Assembly (NCBI GenBank): GCA_030530205.1
Contig: JAUMVK010000001.1
Span: 62,001-126,000 of the forward strand
Source of the DNA: RGIG3701 sp030530205
Lineage (GTDB): Bacteria > Planctomycetota > Planctomycetia > Pirellulales > Thermoguttaceae
Length of the DNA stretch: 64,000 nucleotides
Direction of reading: 5' to 3'
Shown here: positions 23,448 through 30,732 of the stretch, in pieces
Numbering within the stretch: the stretch's first letter is position 1
Layout: each line of letters begins with the position of its first letter
Translations under genes and position numbers: made by a program
The notes under the pieces: model-generated
What the model saw: only the letters and a program-made list of their open reading frames with translations
What the model was told of the DNA's origin: nothing
Databases searched by the model: none

Positions 23448-24398
23448 ATGTCTGACGAAAACAAAATCAACGCGCTGGGAAAAGCCGCCGCTTATCAACT
23501 GGCGGATGTCGCGAAAACGAAACCGCAGTTCGGGATGCTGACCCCGCGGTGGCTCACGAAGTTTCTGGAGTTCAAAGGCCTAGACTCGGGCATCTACCGC
23601 GTCAACCGCGTCAAGGAAGGCAACACGCCGCTGGAAGTGCTGTGCAGCTCCAAGCCGAAGAGCGACATCATTCCGCAGGGGTTCGTGGATTATGAATCCA
23701 AACCGCGTGAATACATCCTCAGCTCGGTCACCACGATCATCAACATCAACACGCAGGTGGCGGACGTCTTCAGTTCCCCCTACGATCAGGCGAAAGAACA
23801 GCTCGCGCTGGCGGTGGAAAGTCTGCGCGAACGTCAGGAAAGCCAGCTCATCAACAACGACGACTACGGTCTTTTGAAGAACGTGGCGGATTCCCAGCGC
23901 ATCCAGCCGCTGAACGGAGCGCCCACGCCCGACGATCTGGATGAACTCATCTCGAAAGTGTGGAAGGAGCCGTCCTTCTTCCTCGCGCACCCCCGTGCCA
24001 TCGCGGCCTTCGAGCGTGAATGTACCCGGCGCGGCGTTCCGCCGGTCACCGCGAACATCAACGGCGGCAACTTCATCCTCTGGCGCGGCATCCCGCTGAT
24101 CCCCACCGACAAACTGCTGGTGGACGGTCTGAAGAATCCGAAGTCCCAGAGCGGCAAGACCAACATTCTGCTGGTCCGCACCGGCGAAGCCAAACGCGGA
24201 GTCATCGGGCTGTACCAGAGCGGTCTGCAGGGCGAACATTCGCGCGGCCTTTCCATCCGTTTCCGGGGCATCGACGACAAAGGCGTCGCCTCCTACCTGC
24301 TGTCGCTTTACTGCTCGGCGGCGATCCTGGCGGACGATGCGATCGCAGTTTTGGAAGACGTAGAAGTCGGGGAGTACTATGACTATGACGCGGACTGA
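23448..24398 (+). CDS. Family 2A encapsulin shell protein (SrpI-like)
   Basis: A 316-residue HK97-fold shell protein of encapsulin Family 2A. Recognisable parts are the N-terminal LTPRWLTKFLEFKGLDSGIYRVN, the E-loop/spine region ILSSVTTIININTQVADVFSSPYDQAKEQL, the near-invariant ESLRERQESQLINNDDYGLL, FFLAHPRAIAAFERECTRRG, and IPLIPTDKLLVDG. Family 2A shells of about 24 nm enclose a cysteine desulfurase, best known as SrpI of Synechococcus elongatus; an Acinetobacter member has been reported to store elemental sulfur. Here the desulfurase gene overlaps the shell gene by 20 bases, and phage genes are absent, which rules out a prophage capsid. No cyclic-nucleotide-binding domain insert, so it is not Family 2B. 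Confidence 0.93.
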   Translation: MSDENKINALGKAAAYQLADVAKTKPQFGMLTPRWLTKFLEFKGLDSGIYRVNRVKEGNTPLEVLCSSKPKSDIIPQGFVDYESKPREYILSSVTTIININTQVADVFSSPYDQAKEQLALAVESLRERQESQLINNDDYGLLKNVADSQRIQPLNGAPTPDDLDELISKVWKEPSFFLAHPRAIAAFERECTRRGVPPVTANINGGNFILWRGIPLIPTDKLLVDGLKNPKSQSGKTNILLVRTGEAKRGVIGLYQSGLQGEHSRGLSIRFRGIDDKGVASYLLSLYCSAAILADDAIAVLEDVEVGEYYDYDAD

Positions 24399-25920
24399 TT
24401 TGAACCAATTAAACCCGGCTGATGGCGGTCTTCCCAGTGAAGCCCGGATGCTCGCGTGGGCGGCAGAATTGAGCGGGGAATCCCCTGCCGCTGGCGTGCC
24501 TGTTCCGTCTGTGCCTGCCGCTTCCGTGCCTGCTGCGACGGCTGGAACGGATTGGGCGCGGATCGCAGCCGAAGTGCTCGAATCCGAAGGCGCTTCGCCT
24601 TCTGCGGGAGCCTACTCCCCGACGCTGGTCAGCGCCAAAGAGGCGGGAACGTCCCAGGCCGTTTCGGCCGGAGAAAAAACAGTGCGGCGTTCCAGCGCCA
24701 GTATCGGCGGCATCCCCGTGGAGAAACTCCGGGGCGATTTCCCGATCCTCTCGGAGCGTCTTGCTTCCGGCAGACCGCTGGTCTGGTTCGACAACGGGGC
24801 GACGACCCAGCGTCCGAAGCAGGTCATCGACCGCATTTCGTACTACTACACTCACGAAAACTCCAACGTCCACCGCGCAGCTCACGAACTGGCCGCCCGA
24901 TCCACCGACGCGTATGAAAACGCCCGTTCAACGGTGGCGAAGTTCCTCGGAGCGGGCAACGCGAACGACATCGTTTTCGTTCGCGGCACGACGGAGGGGA
25001 TCAATCTGGTCGCGCAGAGTTATGTGCGTCCCCTGCTGCGCCCCGGCGATGAGATCATCGTTTCCCTGCTGGAACACCATGCGAACATCGTCCCGTGGCA
25101 GCTGATCGCGGCAGCGACCGGCGCCAGGATCCGGGTCATTCCGGTGGATGAGTCGGGGCAGCTCGATCTGGCGGAATACACCAGACTCTTCAACCGTCAC
25201 ACGCGATTCGTCACGGTCGCCCACGTTTCCAACGTGCTCGGCACGGTCACGCCCGTCGCGGAGCTGGTCGCCATCGCCCACGCTCACGGCGTCCGGATCC
25301 TGATCGACGGCGCACAGTCGGTCGCGCACCTTCCGGTCAACGTGACGGCGCTGGACCCGGATTTCTATGTGTTTTCCGGACACAAGATTTTCGGTCCGAA
25401 CGGCATCGGCGCGGTTTACGGCAAGACCGACGCGCTGGAAGAAGCCCAACCCTGGCAGGGCGGCGGCAACATGATCGCTGACGTCACCTTCGAACGCACG
25501 GTTTACCAGGCCGCTCCGAACAAATTCGAGGCGGGCACCGGCAGCATCGCCGACGCGGTCGGACTGGGGGCGGCGCTGGAATACATGATGCAGATCGGCA
25601 TGGCAAATGTCGCGGCTTACGAGCACGAATTGACTCAGTACGGAATGGCTCGTCTCGGGGCGATTCCCGGACTGCATCTCATCGGGACCGCACCGGGAAA
25701 ATCCGGCGTGCTCTCGTTCGTGCTGGACAATCACGACATCGTTTCGGTCGGAAAGTACCTGGACAGTCAGGGGATCGCCGTCCGCGCGGGACATCACTGC
25801 GCCCAGCCGATCCTGCGGCACTACGGGCTGGAAGGTTCGGTGCGTCCGGTGCTTGCGTTCTACAACACGCCGGAAGAGATCGATCTGCTGGCGGATGCGC
25901 TGTTGCGTCTGGTCCATTGA
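24379..25920 (+). CDS. sufS: Encapsulated SufS-type cysteine desulfurase with cargo-loading extension
   Basis: A 513-residue desulfurase, about 110 residues longer than SufS. Residues 1-108 are low-complexity and rich in Ala, Pro, Ser and Gly, with two short helical-looking islands (SEARMLAWAAEL near 20-31 and DWARIAAEVLESEG near 58-71): the kind of disordered N-terminal domain that loads cargo into Family 2A shells. The SufS core starts near IGGIPVEKLRGDFPIL. PLP lysine is Lys336 (FSGHKIFG); the persulfide cysteine is Cys474 in RAGHHCAQP; NSNVHRAAHELAARST is typical. It releases sulfur from cysteine as persulfide plus alanine. The ATG at 24379 follows GGGGAG and lies inside the encapsulin gene, implying coupled translation and fixed stoichiometry. 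Confidence 0.93.
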   Translation: MTMTRTDLNQLNPADGGLPSEARMLAWAAELSGESPAAGVPVPSVPAASVPAATAGTDWARIAAEVLESEGASPSAGAYSPTLVSAKEAGTSQAVSAGEKTVRRSSASIGGIPVEKLRGDFPILSERLASGRPLVWFDNGATTQRPKQVIDRISYYYTHENSNVHRAAHELAARSTDAYENARSTVAKFLGAGNANDIVFVRGTTEGINLVAQSYVRPLLRPGDEIIVSLLEHHANIVPWQLIAAATGARIRVIPVDESGQLDLAEYTRLFNRHTRFVTVAHVSNVLGTVTPVAELVAIAHAHGVRILIDGAQSVAHLPVNVTALDPDFYVFSGHKIFGPNGIGAVYGKTDALEEAQPWQGGGNMIADVTFERTVYQAAPNKFEAGTGSIADAVGLGAALEYMMQIGMANVAAYEHELTQYGMARLGAIPGLHLIGTAPGKSGVLSFVLDNHDIVSVGKYLDSQGIAVRAGHHCAQPILRHYGLEGSVRPVLAFYNTPEEIDLLADALLRLVH

Positions 25921-25937
25921 CCGTGGGAGGGTGAGGC

Positions 25938-26873
25938 ATGAGCCACAAAATAGACGACGTGCTGGAAGCGGTGCTGGCGAGCTACGCGGAGCATCCCGCC
26001 ATCGGCAAGATCGGCGAGACGCATTTCCCGAAGCGACATCTGATTTTGTCGGCGCTGAAGAAGCTGCAATGCGTGATCTTTCCGGGCTTTTTCGACGAGA
26101 AGGAGCTCCGGAACGACAACATCCGCTTCTATGCCGGTCAGCTTCTCGAGGAGATCCGGGAATTGCTGACGGAACAGATCGCCAAGACGCTGCGGCTCTT
26201 CACCGAAGAATTCTGCGACGCTTCTGATGAGGTGGTGCAGGAACGAAGCGAAGAGATCGTTGGGACCTTCCTCGCCGCGATCCCCAGGATCCGCGAATAC
26301 CTCGCCACGGACATCGAGGCGGCATTCGAGGGCGATCCCGCCGCATTCAGCCGGGACGAGGTGATTTCCTCCTACCCCGGCATCTACGCGACCATGGTCA
26401 ACCGGATCGCCCACGAACTGTATGAACTCGGCGTCCCGCTGATCCCTCGCATCATGACAGAATACGCCCACAGCGTCACGGGGATCGACATTCATCCGGG
26501 CGCGAAACTGGGAAAATACTTCTTCATCGACCACGGGACGGGCATCGTGATCGGCGAGACCTCGAAGATAGGCGAACACGCGAAGATCTATCAGGGGGTC
26601 ACGCTGGGAGCGCTCTCCACCCGCGGCGGGCAGGCGCTGAAAGGCGTAAAACGGCATCCGACCATCGAGGACGACGTGACCATCTATTCGGGCGCGTCCA
26701 TCCTCGGCGGCGAGACGGTCATCAGCGAGGGCGCGGTGATCGGCGGCAACGCGTTCGTCACCAAATCGGTCCCCGAGCAGACCCGGGTCAGTGCGAAAAT
26801 GCCCGAACTTCAATTCAAGCGTCAGGAGAACGTGGAGTTCCAGTCCGGCGAATTCCTGAATTACGAGATTTGA
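25938..26873 (+). CDS. cysE: Serine O-acetyltransferase (EpsC/CysE type)
   Basis: A 311-residue serine acetyltransferase of the long EpsC-like form. An N-terminal helical region (1-180) includes DIEAAFEGDPAAFSRDEVISSYPGI. A left-handed beta-helix with hexapeptide repeats follows (about 185-290): SVTGIDIHPGAKLG, FFIDHGTGIVIGET, IYQGVTLGALS and VTIYSGASILGG. It makes O-acetylserine, the acceptor for cysteine synthesis. Such genes are a known companion of Family 2A encapsulin operons. It starts 17 bases after the desulfurase gene with a GGGAGGGTGAGG ribosome site, and is last in the operon. Confidence 0.94.
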   Translation: MSHKIDDVLEAVLASYAEHPAIGKIGETHFPKRHLILSALKKLQCVIFPGFFDEKELRNDNIRFYAGQLLEEIRELLTEQIAKTLRLFTEEFCDASDEVVQERSEEIVGTFLAAIPRIREYLATDIEAAFEGDPAAFSRDEVISSYPGIYATMVNRIAHELYELGVPLIPRIMTEYAHSVTGIDIHPGAKLGKYFFIDHGTGIVIGETSKIGEHAKIYQGVTLGALSTRGGQALKGVKRHPTIEDDVTIYSGASILGGETVISEGAVIGGNAFVTKSVPEQTRVSAKMPELQFKRQENVEFQSGEFLNYEI

Positions 26874-26895
26874 GCGACGGCCGGGAGATTAAAAG

Positions 26896-27027
26896 AAAGC
26901 CTCCCCTGAAAGGGGAGGTGCCCCGAAGGGGCGGAGGGGTTCAGAAACGGAGGAAAGTCCGTCCTTCGGCCAGAACCCCCCAGCCTCGCTTCGCTCGGCA
27001 GCCCCCCTTTCAGGGGAGCCTTTTTTT
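26896..27027. repeat. 130-bp palindromic element acting as terminator
   Basis: It begins AAAGCCTCCCCTGAAAGGGG and ends with the inverted CCCCTTTCAGGGGAGCC followed by seven T residues. Inside are further short palindromes (CCCCGAAGGGG). The element fills the gap between the convergent ends of cysE (26873) and patB (27026). A relative interrupts the U32 gene at 3248-3376. Confidence 0.85.
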
Positions 27028-28225
27028 ACATAATTTCGGCGCAGCCGAAACGCTGACTTCTGACTACTTTTTCCAGCTGGTCGAGCGCCTGCTGCAGTAT
27101 TGAGCGGGGCGTCGCGATGTTGAACCGCTGGAAACCAGCACCACCTGCGCCGAAGATGCGGCCGCCGTCCAGCCAGAGTTTAGCCCGCTCGACGATGAAA
27201 CGTTCCAGTTCCGACGCGCTGAGACCCAGCCCGGAGAAATCCACCCACGGGAGGTAAGTCGCCTCCGGCTCGATCAGCCGCAGCTGAGGCATCCGGGTCC
27301 GGAACGTTTCGCGCATGAGCGTCAGATTCCCGCGCAGGTAATCGACCAGCTGATCCACCCATTCCGTGCCGGTCTGATACGCCGTCTGGCAGGCGACCAG
27401 CCCCATGATGTTGGACTGGCTGAAGCCTTCCGCGTCGAGTTCGTGCCGGACCGCCCGGCGCACCTCGTTATTGGCGATGAAGATGTTCGCGTTGTGCAGC
27501 CCCGCGAGGTTGAAAGTCTTACTCGGCGAAGTGCATACGGCGCAGCGGTCCGCGATTTCCTTCGAGAGCGTGGAAAAGACGATGTGCCGGCTGCCGGGAT
27601 AGACGAAATCCTCATGGATCTCGTCCGCCACCACAAAAACGCTGTGCCGCAGACAAATTTCTGCCAGTTTTTCAAGTTCCTCTTTCGTCCAGACGCGTCC
27701 GACCGGATTGTGCGGCGAGCAGAGGATGAAGAGTTTCACGCCGTTCTCAATGATCTTGCGTTCGAAGTCCTCAAAGTCGATGGTGTATCTTTCCGCGTCG
27801 AAATGCAGTTCGTTCACGACGGTCCGGCGGCCGTTGTCACGGATGCCCAGCCGGAAACAATAATAGACCGGCTCCTGAATGAGCACCGCGTCGCCGGGTT
27901 TCGTCAGACAGCGGATCAGCGTGCAGATCGCAAACACCACGCCCGGCGCGAGAACCGCCGTATGCGGATCGACCGTCCAGTTGTGCCTTGCTTTGAACCA
28001 TTGTGTGAGCGCCTCAAAATAAGGCTCGTCGGGATCGGAATACCCGAAAATTCCGTGGGCGGCTTTGTCAGCAAGGGCTTCCCGCACGGCGGGTGGCGTC
28101 TGAAAATCCATGTCCGCCACCCACATGGGGAGCAGGTCTTCCGGCTTGCCACGCTCTTTCGCAAAATCGTATTTGAGGCTTTTGGTGTGGCGGCGGGGAA
28201 TGATTTCGTCAAAATTGTATTGCAT
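27026..28225 (-). CDS. patB: MalY/PatB-type cystathionine beta-lyase / aminotransferase
   Basis: A 399-residue fold-type I PLP enzyme of the MalY/PatB group of C-S lyases. Conserved parts include NFDEIIPRRHTKSLKYD, LPMWVADMDFQTPPAV, GIFGYSDPDEPYFEAL, CSPHNPVGRVWTKEEL, VVADEIHEDFVYPG and the PLP lysine in SPSKTFNLAGLHNAN. It cleaves cystathionine or cysteine-type thioethers to a thiol, pyruvate and ammonia. The ATG at 28225 follows GGGAG at eight bases. It comes 17 bases after metB and ends the minus-strand thiS operon. The last codons contain the palindrome TTTCGGCGCAGCCGAAA, directly beside the 130-bp element. Confidence 0.9.
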   Translation of the reverse strand: MQYNFDEIIPRRHTKSLKYDFAKERGKPEDLLPMWVADMDFQTPPAVREALADKAAHGIFGYSDPDEPYFEALTQWFKARHNWTVDPHTAVLAPGVVFAICTLIRCLTKPGDAVLIQEPVYYCFRLGIRDNGRRTVVNELHFDAERYTIDFEDFERKIIENGVKLFILCSPHNPVGRVWTKEELEKLAEICLRHSVFVVADEIHEDFVYPGSRHIVFSTLSKEIADRCAVCTSPSKTFNLAGLHNANIFIANNEVRRAVRHELDAEGFSQSNIMGLVACQTAYQTGTEWVDQLVDYLRGNLTLMRETFRTRMPQLRLIEPEATYLPWVDFSGLGLSASELERFIVERAKLWLDGGRIFGAGGAGFQRFNIATPRSILQQALDQLEKVVRSQRFGCAEIM

Positions 28226-28242
28226 CCCGGTTTCTCCCAAGT

Positions 28243-29382
28243 TTATTTTTCGATTGCCGAGCGGAGGTCTTCGATGAGGTCGGCGGCGTTCTCGATCCCG
28301 ACGGAGATCCGCAGAAAACGGTCGTTGATGCCGCGTTTGAGGCGTTCCTCCTCCGGCACGTCGGCGTGGGTTTGAAGCATGGGGTAGGTGATGAGACTGT
28401 CCACCCCGCCGAGACTTTCGGCATACTGGAAAAGTTTGACCTCGCGCAGGATCTTCCGGGCCGTTTCGGGCGTATCGACTTCCAGAGACAGCATCCCGCC
28501 GAAGCCCGAACACTGGCGCTTCGTCACCTCAAAGCCGGGATGGTCCGGGAAGCCGATGTAGTAAACCTTGCGGACCTCGGGTCTCCGCCGGAGCCAGTGA
28601 GCGATACTTTCCGCACTGGCGGCCTGCTTTTCGAGGCGGACGGCCAGTGTCTTGATCCCCCGTTCCAGCAGAAAACAGTCGAACGGCGCCAGGCACGCGC
28701 CGACCGTTTTGGCATAGAAGCGCAGTTTCTCCGCAAGCTCCGGAGTCTTTGTCACCAGAAAGCCCGCCAGCGCGTCATTGTGGCCGCCGAGATACTTGGT
28801 CCCGCTGTGAACGACGATGTCCGCGCCCAGTTCCAGCGGGTGCTGGAAAAGCGGTGAAAGAAACGTGTTGTCCACGATCAGCAGCGCTCCCGCCGAGTGC
28901 GCTATCTCCGCCACGGCCGCGATATCCGAAACCTGCATGGTGGGGTTGCTGGGCGTTTCCAGGTACACCGCTTTCGTGTCCGGCTGCAGTTTCTTCCGGA
29001 CGTTTTCCGGATCCGTCGTGTCGGTAAAATCGAACCGCAGCCCCGACAGAGCGGAAATATGGCGGAAGAGACGCAGAGAGCCGCCGTAAAGGTCGTCTCC
29101 CGCGATGATGTGCCCGGAGGACTCGAAAATGTTCATCAGCGCCGTTTCCGCCGCCATGCCGCTGGAAAACGCAATGGCGTCCACGCCGTTCTCCAGTTCG
29201 GCAACCCGGGCTTCCAGCGCGGCTCGGGTCGGATTCTGCAGCCGCGAGTAACTGTATTCGGGTTCCACACCGACGCCATCGTGAACAAAAGTCGCCGCCT
29301 GAAAGATCGGCGTCGTTATCGATCCGCAAGCGGGCTTCGGACATCGTGTCGAATGCACGCATAAGGTGTCTTTTTCATACAT
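28243..29382 (-). CDS. metB: Trans-sulfuration PLP enzyme (cystathionine gamma-synthase/lyase)
   Basis: A 379-residue Cys/Met metabolism PLP enzyme. TTPIFQAATFVHDG, YSYSRLQNPTRAALE, AFSSGMAAETALMN, the cofactor-binding YLETPSNPTMQVSD and the PLP lysine in HSGTKYLGGHND are clear, as is the C-terminal RISVGIENAADLIEDL. It may be cystathionine gamma-synthase (forward, with the beta-lyase next door, towards homocysteine) or gamma-lyase (reverse, towards cysteine); sequence alone does not settle it. A GTG at 29388 is in frame, but the ATG at 29382 stands eight bases from GGAGGAA and is preferred. Confidence 0.88.
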   Translation of the reverse strand: MYEKDTLCVHSTRCPKPACGSITTPIFQAATFVHDGVGVEPEYSYSRLQNPTRAALEARVAELENGVDAIAFSSGMAAETALMNIFESSGHIIAGDDLYGGSLRLFRHISALSGLRFDFTDTTDPENVRKKLQPDTKAVYLETPSNPTMQVSDIAAVAEIAHSAGALLIVDNTFLSPLFQHPLELGADIVVHSGTKYLGGHNDALAGFLVTKTPELAEKLRFYAKTVGACLAPFDCFLLERGIKTLAVRLEKQAASAESIAHWLRRRPEVRKVYYIGFPDHPGFEVTKRQCSGFGGMLSLEVDTPETARKILREVKLFQYAESLGGVDSLITYPMLQTHADVPEEERLKRGINDRFLRISVGIENAADLIEDLRSAIEK

Positions 29383-29425
29383 TTTCACATTTCCTCCTCG
29401 AATCCGGTCGGAGTTCCGGACTTTG

Positions 29426-30025
29426 TTAAATCTCCAAACCCAGCAGAATGGCGACGACCGTGTTGGCCTCCATGGCGGCGGCGATGCCGACCCGCGGGGA
29501 TGCCGGAGCGAGTTTCGACGAAATTCCCGAAACCAGATCGCCCACGAGGTAAAGATTCTTGCCTGCTTTACGGACCCGGATGTCGTTGGACTTGCCGAAA
29601 CCAGCCAGCCCGGACGCTGCCACGATCGGGATGTCGCTGCCCGACAAAGCGCCGATCAGCATGGTCTTCGCGTCCGCCTTGTCGAACGCTTCCACCACGA
29701 CGTCACACCCTGCAAAAACCTCTGGCGTGTTTTCCTCGGTCAACCGGAGGTCGCGGAAATCCAGTTCCAGCTCGGGATCGATCCGGCGCAGGTTTTCCGC
29801 CAGTGCCTCGGTCTTCTTTTGGCCGACCTGATCGGCAAAGAAGAACTGCCGGTTCAGATTGCTCGCCGAGACCACGTCAAAATCGGCTGCGACGAAACTG
29901 CGGATCCCCGCACGAACCAGATGACTGAGCACATTCGACCCGAGGCCGCCCAGACCGGCAACACCGACCTTGGCACGCTCGAGAATCGCCCGTTGGACGT
30001 CGTTCAGATACGGATTCACGCTCAT
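29426..30025 (-). CDS. thiF: Sulfur carrier protein ThiS adenylyltransferase ThiF (short form)
   Basis: A 199-residue ThiF of the short, single-domain form often found in anaerobes. The adenylation motifs VGVAGLGGLGSNVLSHL and DFDVVSASNLNRQ are present and EAFDKADAKTML is typical of this branch. It has no rhodanese domain and no CxxC zinc pairs like those of the MoeZ protein of the cysM operon. It adenylates the C-terminus of ThiS. Its ATG overlaps the thiS stop (ATGA). The two carrier/E1 pairs of this island thus lie in separate operons. Confidence 0.92.
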   Translation of the reverse strand: MSVNPYLNDVQRAILERAKVGVAGLGGLGSNVLSHLVRAGIRSFVAADFDVVSASNLNRQFFFADQVGQKKTEALAENLRRIDPELELDFRDLRLTEENTPEVFAGCDVVVEAFDKADAKTMLIGALSGSDIPIVAASGLAGFGKSNDIRVRKAGKNLYLVGDLVSGISSKLAPASPRVGIAAAMEANTVVAILLGLEI

Positions 30026-30231
30026 CAGCCGCCCCCCACCATGGAAAACAGATTGAGCGTGTCGCCGTCGTTAAGTTCGAGACTCTCCAGCGGGTCCTTT
30101 TCGGTCAAGATTTTCCCGTTCCATTCGAGGATCAGGTTTTTCGTTCCCACCTTCCGCGCCTGCAGAAAACCGAGTATCTTTTCGCCCGGCGGGAACTCTG
30201 TTTCCTTCCCGTTCAAAATCACTTTCGCCAT
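30025..30231 (-). CDS. thiS: Sulfur carrier protein ThiS
   Basis: A 68-residue beta-grasp protein: VILNGKETEFPPGEKILGFLQA, ILEWNGKILTEKDPLESLELNDGDTLNLFSMVGGG. It ends in Gly-Gly-Gly, ready for adenylation by ThiF, and gives sulfur to ThiG (encoded at 16957) in thiazole formation. First gene of the minus-strand operon thiS-thiF-metB-patB, whose promoter is at 30305-30332. Confidence 0.93.
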   Translation of the reverse strand: MAKVILNGKETEFPPGEKILGFLQARKVGTKNLILEWNGKILTEKDPLESLELNDGDTLNLFSMVGGG

Positions 30232-30304
30232 TTTTATTTACTACCTTTTTGGTTGTGTATCGTTTCAAAAAAACGCAGAACTCAAAACGTCTGCATTTCC
30301 CTAT

Positions 30305-30332
30305 AATATACACCAAAAAATCAACTTGTCAA
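30305..30332 (-). promoter_or_regulatory. Promoter of the thiS-thiF-metB-patB operon
   Basis: Perfect TTGACA (30327-30332), 16-base spacer, TATATT (30305-30310) on the minus strand, 73 bases before the thiS ATG. Confidence 0.65.
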
Positions 30333-30341
30333 GTATATACA

Positions 30342-30356
30342 CTACTTGTTTTGTAG
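30342..30356. promoter_or_regulatory. Sulfur-island operator site C (exact CTAC-N7-GTAG)
   Basis: CTACTTGTTTTGTAG with the flank ATATACA shared with sites B2 and B3. Its edge is nine bases upstream of the thiS operon -35, matching the eight bases between site B1 and the cysM -35. Confidence 0.6.
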
Positions 30357-30565
30357 AATTTCTGGAATTTTCTTCCATACCGTCCCGCAGGAGAATACTT
30401 CAAACTGAAAACCCGGGGATTAAAAAGGGCGGTATTTACTTGTCAGATGTACCAAAATTATGGAAGAAATAAAGGCTCCAGCTTCGACTTGCCTTTGTCC
30501 TCGCCCGCTTTGGAGGTTTCAGGATCCCATCAGAACAGCGTTTCAGGGAATGGAAAGAGATCGAC
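30357..30565. other. Intergenic stretch without recognisable gene
   Basis: Between the thiS operon promoter region and the glycerate kinase promoter. An inverted pair TTCTTCCATA (30370-30379) and TATGGAAGAA (30459-30468) encloses about 80 bases. Short frames exist, but none resembles a known protein. Confidence 0.4.
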
Positions 30566-30594
30566 TTGACAAGCAATCGGTTTTATGTTAAAAT
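30566..30594 (+). promoter_or_regulatory. Promoter of the glycerate kinase gene
   Basis: Perfect TTGACA (30566-30571), 17-base spacer, TAAAAT (30589-30594). The leader of about 130 bases contains a copy of the short palindromic repeat. Confidence 0.6.
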
Positions 30595-30685
30595 AACCAA
30601 GAAGACGAACAAACAGGCGTAGGCGGCCGGAAACTTCACGACCTGTGCCGTCCCGCTGTTCCCGTTGCACGGGTCCGTCCATATC

Positions 30686-30713
30686 TGACGATGCTGGAAG
30701 CGTCGTCCCCGCA
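30686..30713 (+). repeat. Short palindromic repeat in the glycerate kinase leader
   Basis: Single copy of the 28-bp family (arms GACGATGCT and AGCGTCGTC around GGA, then CCCCGCA), 19 bases before the ATG of the glycerate kinase gene. Confidence 0.8.
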
Positions 30714-30732
30714 AATTAACCTGATTCCCGCT

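Noticed and set aside
22071..23498. Minus-strand open frame of 475 codons opposite moeZ
   Set aside because: Shadow of the MoeB/rhodanese gene; His/Arg/Val-rich without motifs.
23448..24398. Prophage capsid instead of encapsulin
   Set aside because: No portal, terminase, protease or tail genes nearby; motifs and the desulfurase neighbour fit Family 2A encapsulin.
30691..30732. Upstream start for glycerate kinase
   Set aside because: The extra residues are encoded by the palindromic repeat; the conserved N-terminus starts at 30733.
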